Below, in pieces: positions 59,484 through 64,000 of a stretch of DNA of 64,000 bases. Both the position numbers and the translations under genes were made by a program. The stretch is taken from contig JBBCBC010000017.1 of NCBI GenBank assembly GCA_037126765.1, positions 22,063,916-22,127,915 of the forward strand, in the 5' to 3' direction. Below the pieces are notes generated by a model. The model searched no databases and was not told the DNA's origin. It saw only the letters and a program-made list of their open reading frames with translations. How positions within the stretch are numbered: the first letter of the stretch is position 1; every line of letters starts with the position of its first letter. The stretch is from Stenogyne calaminthoides (taxonomy: Eukaryota > Streptophyta > Magnoliopsida > Lamiales > Lamiaceae).

Positions 59484-59644
59484 ATCACGGGTACAATACT
59501 AAGCAACATAAATTCAATTACTTAAGCAGATGATCAACTGATGTTCAAGCATATATATATCTGAAAAATTAATATACCTAAGTAAAGGCCGTTATAAATA
59601 GGGATTAAGTTTTTTTTAGTCAGTAATTTTGCATCGTCATGAAA

Positions 59645-60125
59645 TTGATCACGATTGTTTTGACTATTTGATTTTAGTCCTATAAGTTTTTAAATTTTTT
59701 AAAATTTGTCATTTAACCTGCTGTAGCAGGTTACCAAGCAGGTAACCGTCACATATGTAATTACTTGAACTTTTTTAATCCTAATAATTTTGGTCGGGTT
59801 TAAAGTCGGATTTAAAAACAATTTGTATATTTAAAGACAAAGCAAATCAGATTGGTTTACTGGATCTAAACTGAACTAAAAATCTAAAAATAAATTAAAT
59901 AAGAAGAAAACCACTCTTTCTCCCTAAAAAAATACGTAGAAAAATCTCGACCTAAAATTATTAAGATTAAAAAAGTTTAGGTGACAATTCGAAGTTAAAG
60001 GAAAAAATAAAATAATTAAATAGGTGACGGTTACCTGTTTGGTGACTTTTTACTACAGGTTGACGGACCAATTTTAAATTTTTTTATAACTTACAGGACC
60101 AAAATAAAAAAGTCAAAATAATTGA
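59645..60125. mobile_element. Inverted-repeat element, ends not fixed
   Basis: The left arm contains TTTTGACTATTTGATTTTAG, AACCTGCTGTAGCAGGTTAC and CAGGTAACCGTCAC. The right arm has the inverted GGTGACGGTTACCTG, CTACAGGTTGACGG and ACCAAAATAAAAAAGTCAAA. The arms are 150 bases or more and imperfect. A MULE-like origin is possible. Confidence 0.55.
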
Positions 60126-60587
60126 TTAATTAATTGGGATAAGAGCCGTCATCATCCAGCTAGCTCTGCATATAATACAGTTTTGTCCAGTGGACTTCAA
60201 CTGTCAACTATTTTATTAGTCGTTGGCCTATATGTGATTCTCTTTTGGCTGCAGGATGTACTAAATCCCGTTGATTTCTGGAATGCTTATCTCTCCAGTC
60301 TCCACTGAATTAAGGTGATGTTTCTGTTATCAATAGTATCTGATTTTATCAATTTAGTTGATGTTGGGGTTAACAGCCATCAATTATAAGAAAATATGTT
60401 TATTTTTCCTTATTTTAGAGATAAAAAGATATATTTGCCCTAATTCCAGTGTTTTCTCGAATGGGATTTTGTGAAACTCATGATTTCATTGTTACTTTAA
60501 TAATTTCTTGAATGCTTCTCACAAATTCCATATATTTCTAAGTTGTGCTGGGATTTAATAATGGCTAAGTATGGTATTCATCCAGAG

Positions 60588-60762
60588 CACCGTGCACTCA
60601 TAGTGTATTTTAGAATCGTGCGACTTGTTTTATTGAAAAGTGCATTTACACTGAACTGTGCAACTATTAATATGGAAAAATAGTTGTACGGTTCAGTGTA
60701 AATAAGTTGCATTTTTCAGTAAAACAAGTCGCACGATTCTAAAATGCACTATGAGTACACGG
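60588..60762. mobile_element. Foldback repeat, family F, copy 5: near-perfect hairpin
   Basis: CACCGTGCACTCATAGTGTA pairs with TGCACTATGAGTACACGGTG, and TTTACACTGAACTGTGCAAC pairs with the inverted GTTGTACGGTTCAGTGTAAA. Nearly the whole 175 bases can fold on itself. It is the best-preserved copy of the family. Confidence 0.7.
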
Positions 60763-60789
60763 TGCAATTGGGTGTACGTGAGACTCGCT

Positions 60790-62546
60790 CATTGATAATA
60801 CTGTCTCGCTCTTTAATAATACTATGCGCATCCTACAAAGAAATAGGCTTATTAATTTTCCAAGATTTGGTTCATGTGCCATGCTATGCACTAACCTATA
60901 TGGGTCTATAAGCTATAGTGTATATGGATTTAGCATAACACAAACGGTTCTATAAACTATAGTGCATATGGATTTAGCATAACACAAACACAGTGCTATT
61001 TAGATAAAAATACATTACAAACTTGCTGCACAATAAGGTGTTGTAAGAAACATGATTCAAATCCTATTTTTCATTTTCATCGTTTATATTTAAGATGTAA
61101 TTAAATATTCATTTACCTTTTTTACCCTCATTTAATTTAATGTATCTTTTATTAGTAATTGTTATTGAAAAATTAATTAGATAATAGGAAAAAATAGAAA
61201 CAAGCAAAAATATGTAGAAACTATAATATGTATATTTTTTAAAACAATGTAGGAACTATAATAACTTATATTTCATAATTAAACTTTTTTCTTTTCATAA
61301 ATAAATAAAATAATGGACGTTTAACGTTTTATTTTAAAAAAAATAGTTATATGAAATTAAATAGTCAGATAATTGAAACCATATAAATTTTAATAAATTA
61401 TAGATTAGTATCTTGAATTTCTCAAAACAAAAAAAGGTTAATAACAAATTGTAATCGGTAATTTTGCCCTTTTTACAAATTGTAATTTGTACTATTTTTT
61501 TGAAATAAAATGCAACATGTACTAATAAAAATTGACAATTTTTAGCACCAATTCACTTTTTTTTTAAATTTAATGTCTTCAATTTGATGCTTGCTAAATT
61601 ATTTGTTGGCATTATGGTATGCATAATATATAATTTGCAGGATATATCTAGCCGGAAAGTTTAAAAAAATGAGTCGGAGTTAAAATTTGTCAATTTTAAC
61701 TAGTACATATTGCATTTTATTTTAAAAAATAATACATATTGTAATTTGTAGAAAGGGTAATAATATAGATTGCAATTTGTAATTAACCAAAAAATAAAGA
61801 TTAATTATCTTGAAAATGAAACTTGCTATGACAAAAAAAACATCCTAAAGATGAACCAATCTATTGCTTCACTATATTTTTCATAAGTTTTTTTAATTTT
61901 AGTTATTAGAAGCCCTTCTCTTTTCTTCTAATCTCAGCATATTTTCTTATAGTGAGAAAAAAAAAACATTTTAGTGGTCTTCTGACCTCGAATTTGTGTA
62001 GGAGTACGACCTTTATACACAAATGTCGCACGTATTTGGTGGTGGCTTGACAAGCTTCACTTCACCCCCCAAAAATGTTGGTACAGAGCAGTGGCTGCAT
62101 TCCATCGAGACTATTTCAATAGTGCTTGAGCATATATGATATATTGCTTTTCTAGCTGCTCTCCTACTCTTTTTACTCACTGTTGCTCAGACTACTGATT
62201 TTATTTCCACTACACCAATTATCCCAATCTGATATTCGGAAATTTCATTCTGTAAACTTGGGGGACTTGTCATTTCTTTTTTATCTTTTAATTTCTGATA
62301 TGCTTTTAAATTAAAGTCTCATTTCTACACCAATTATACTTTGTTTGTTAGATGAATCCTAATTTTGTTCCACATTTGTAAATCTTAAATTTGTGGTGAA
62401 ATGTGATTAGATACGTATGGAATCACCTAATACATCTAAAATATTTACTGCATAAATATTTACGTGGATTACAACTTCACTGCATACATATCATAGTTAA
62501 TACTTAATTTGGCAAGCTCAGGTTGATTGCATACACAAATGGAAAT
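60790..62546. other. AT-rich stretch, no supported gene
   Basis: I see only low-complexity sequence with a local repeat (GCATAACACAAACRGTKCTAT, about 60933 and 60977). Confidence 0.5.
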
Positions 62547-63116
62547 TGTTGAAATAGATGAGTTGGATGCATTAGAATTTCGTCTCATCTAAAAGCTCGA
62601 ACTTGTAAAAAAGTGCTAAATTAATTCGTTTATTTAATTTTCCTCAACCGTTAAGAATGACACTTGCACAAGTGTCTATTCCGAACCAGAAATGGTAGCA
62701 ATTGGTCCGGAAAGAAATAATTAATATAATAATTAATTATTATTTAATTTATCCACATATGAAGTGGATAGAGAAGTAGGAGGTTACGAGATAACTTCTT
62801 CAAGGAAAATATATGAGGAGATATTATCTCCTATCTCATTGACTCTCTGGAAAATTGACGGGAAATATTTTTGAGACAGGAATCTACGCTTTCTCAAAGT
62901 GAACACAAAAATTGGAGTTTCTGATTCTCTTAAATTATACCATACATTGATACAAATTCAAAAGACATTTACGTTGTGAACATTGGAAGCAATTCACGTG
63001 ATTGCGTTTCTGACCTTGAGAATCACAGTTTGTACATAGAATTCAATCAGCTCGATTTCTTTCGCTTATAATTCTAGAATATAGGTTAGTGGATTTATAA
63101 CCCTTGTATTCCAACA
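62547..63116 (+). repeat. 5' LTR of a plus-strand Copia-type element (570 bp)
   Basis: It starts TGTTGAAATA and ends TTCCAACA, followed after one base by a methionine-tRNA primer site. It is not similar to the other LTRs in the window. GAAAT (62542-62546) would be the left target duplication; the partner is outside. Confidence 0.65.
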
Positions 63117-63117
63117 A

Positions 63118-63130
63118 TGGTATCAAAGCC
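63118..63130 (+). other. Primer-binding site of the plus-strand element
   Basis: TGGTATCAAAGCC matches the methionine-tRNA complement used by many Copia elements. It fixes the element's rightward direction. Confidence 0.75.
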
Positions 63131-64000
63131 ATTGTGTTAGATTCTCGTATGAAATTACGATTCTTGCACGTATATATGCTTATATGGGTTATGGCATGGA
63201 TTTACGTTTTCAGAAAATACAGTTCGGTATTTTTCAAAATTTTCGATTTATTGAAACGGGGCATATTTTGGTCTGAATTTTTTTTTGTACATGCGTTATA
63301 TGAGTTGAATATATCTGCAAAGTTTCAAATTTTTTTGCCAAGTCGTTTGTGAGAATTAAATTGTTGTTTAAAAATTTTTGTGAACTTTGATCGCGAATTG
63401 CGAACAGTTCAGTATGAATTGTGATGATTCCTTGTTACTGGATTAATCTACGTTCGAAGACGATTCCAACGGTATATTATTCGTTCATTTTGGTTGAGAA
63501 ATGAGTGAGATACTAATTTTGTAAGTTTTTCACGTTTCTGGGCCAATATGTAAAGTTTCAGAGAATTTGAGGGTTCTTTTTTTGAGAATTCGAAATTCGT
63601 TAAGGGCCAAAATGCAATTTACTAAAACTTAATTCAAAATTCGGTCTGAACCGGCCCATACCGATTCGAACCGGCGGTCTGACCGATGAACCGGGTCAGA
63701 CCTGTGATAGAACCGGCGACGCGTGTGTTACACGCGCCAGCACGTGGGGACCTCCTTCGACGCGTGAAGGCGCATGGCGGATCCGTTAAGCATGTGGGAA
63801 CCACCTGGTCGCGTGTTTCGGCGCATGCTTTCTCCTAGCGGCACGTCCACACGCGTCAACTTTTTTCCGGCCGGATTTGGTAGTTTTCCGGGAGCGTGTG
63901 GCGGTTTTTAGGCGTGGAAAGGCAGTTTTCCGGCATAAAAAAGGTTGTTTTCCGACAATAACAGTGTTTTCTGTCGTCGCGCGCTCATGTAATCTTGTTT
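63131..64000 (+). other. Leader of the plus-strand element, cut by the window edge
   Basis: It is non-coding and turns GC-rich after about 63640 (ACGCGTGTGTTACACGCGCC and similar). Gag and pol are expected to the right of the window. The 82-codon frame at 63104-63352 spans the primer site and is not a gene. Confidence 0.55.

Noticed and set aside
63104..63352. An 82-codon plus-strand frame with hydrophobic segments
   Set aside because: It begins within the LTR end and primer site of a Copia-type element, where no protein is expected.

Overview
This is nuclear DNA of a flowering plant, most likely a eudicot. It is AT-rich and dominated by transposable elements, with one host gene split by 18 GT-AG introns. 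I cannot fix the species from the sequence.

The host gene lies on the minus strand at 16825-28889. It encodes a DEAD-box RNA helicase of the RH28 / Drs1 / DDX27 type, a nucleolar factor for large ribosomal subunit maturation. I assembled 19 coding exons from splice sites and protein conservation; they join in frame into 748 codons plus a stop, with all helicase motifs intact. Several introns carry small DNA transposons (Stowaway, hAT-like and Harbinger-like).

Left of the gene (1-13080) is transposon wreckage. A Copia element (minus strand, cut by the window edge) ends with its 5' LTR at 5049. A Tat-like Gypsy element (minus strand) runs from about 5050 to 11032 and has lost the end of gag, its protease and most of its reverse transcriptase. 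Next to the Gypsy LTR lies a broken hAT transposase gene (about 11060-12527) that the Gypsy element seems to have entered. From 13080 to 16820 there are only repeats and small transposon remnants.

Right of the gene, 30239-54569 reads as a stack of nested insertions. An hAT-like outer element holds a PIF/Harbinger-like element (30283-53698, TAA duplications). That element holds two short-internal LTR elements, A (32655-35825) and B (36537-40219), and a full Copia element (40843-53507, duplications GTTCC). The Copia element in turn holds two solo LTRs (42217-43829 and 49502-51189). Nearly every level is bounded by a target-site duplication visible in the sequence.

Elements A and B are the most unusual objects here. 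Each has LTRs of about 1.4-1.8 kb around an internal region of only 136-138 bp that holds little more than a primer-binding site and a polypurine tract. Their LTR copies also differ from each other in a striking, systematic way: CTG/CAG sites appear as CG in some copies.

From 54570 to the right edge are foldback, MULE-like and hAT-like miniature elements, then the 5' LTR and leader of a plus-strand Copia-type element (62547 to the edge).
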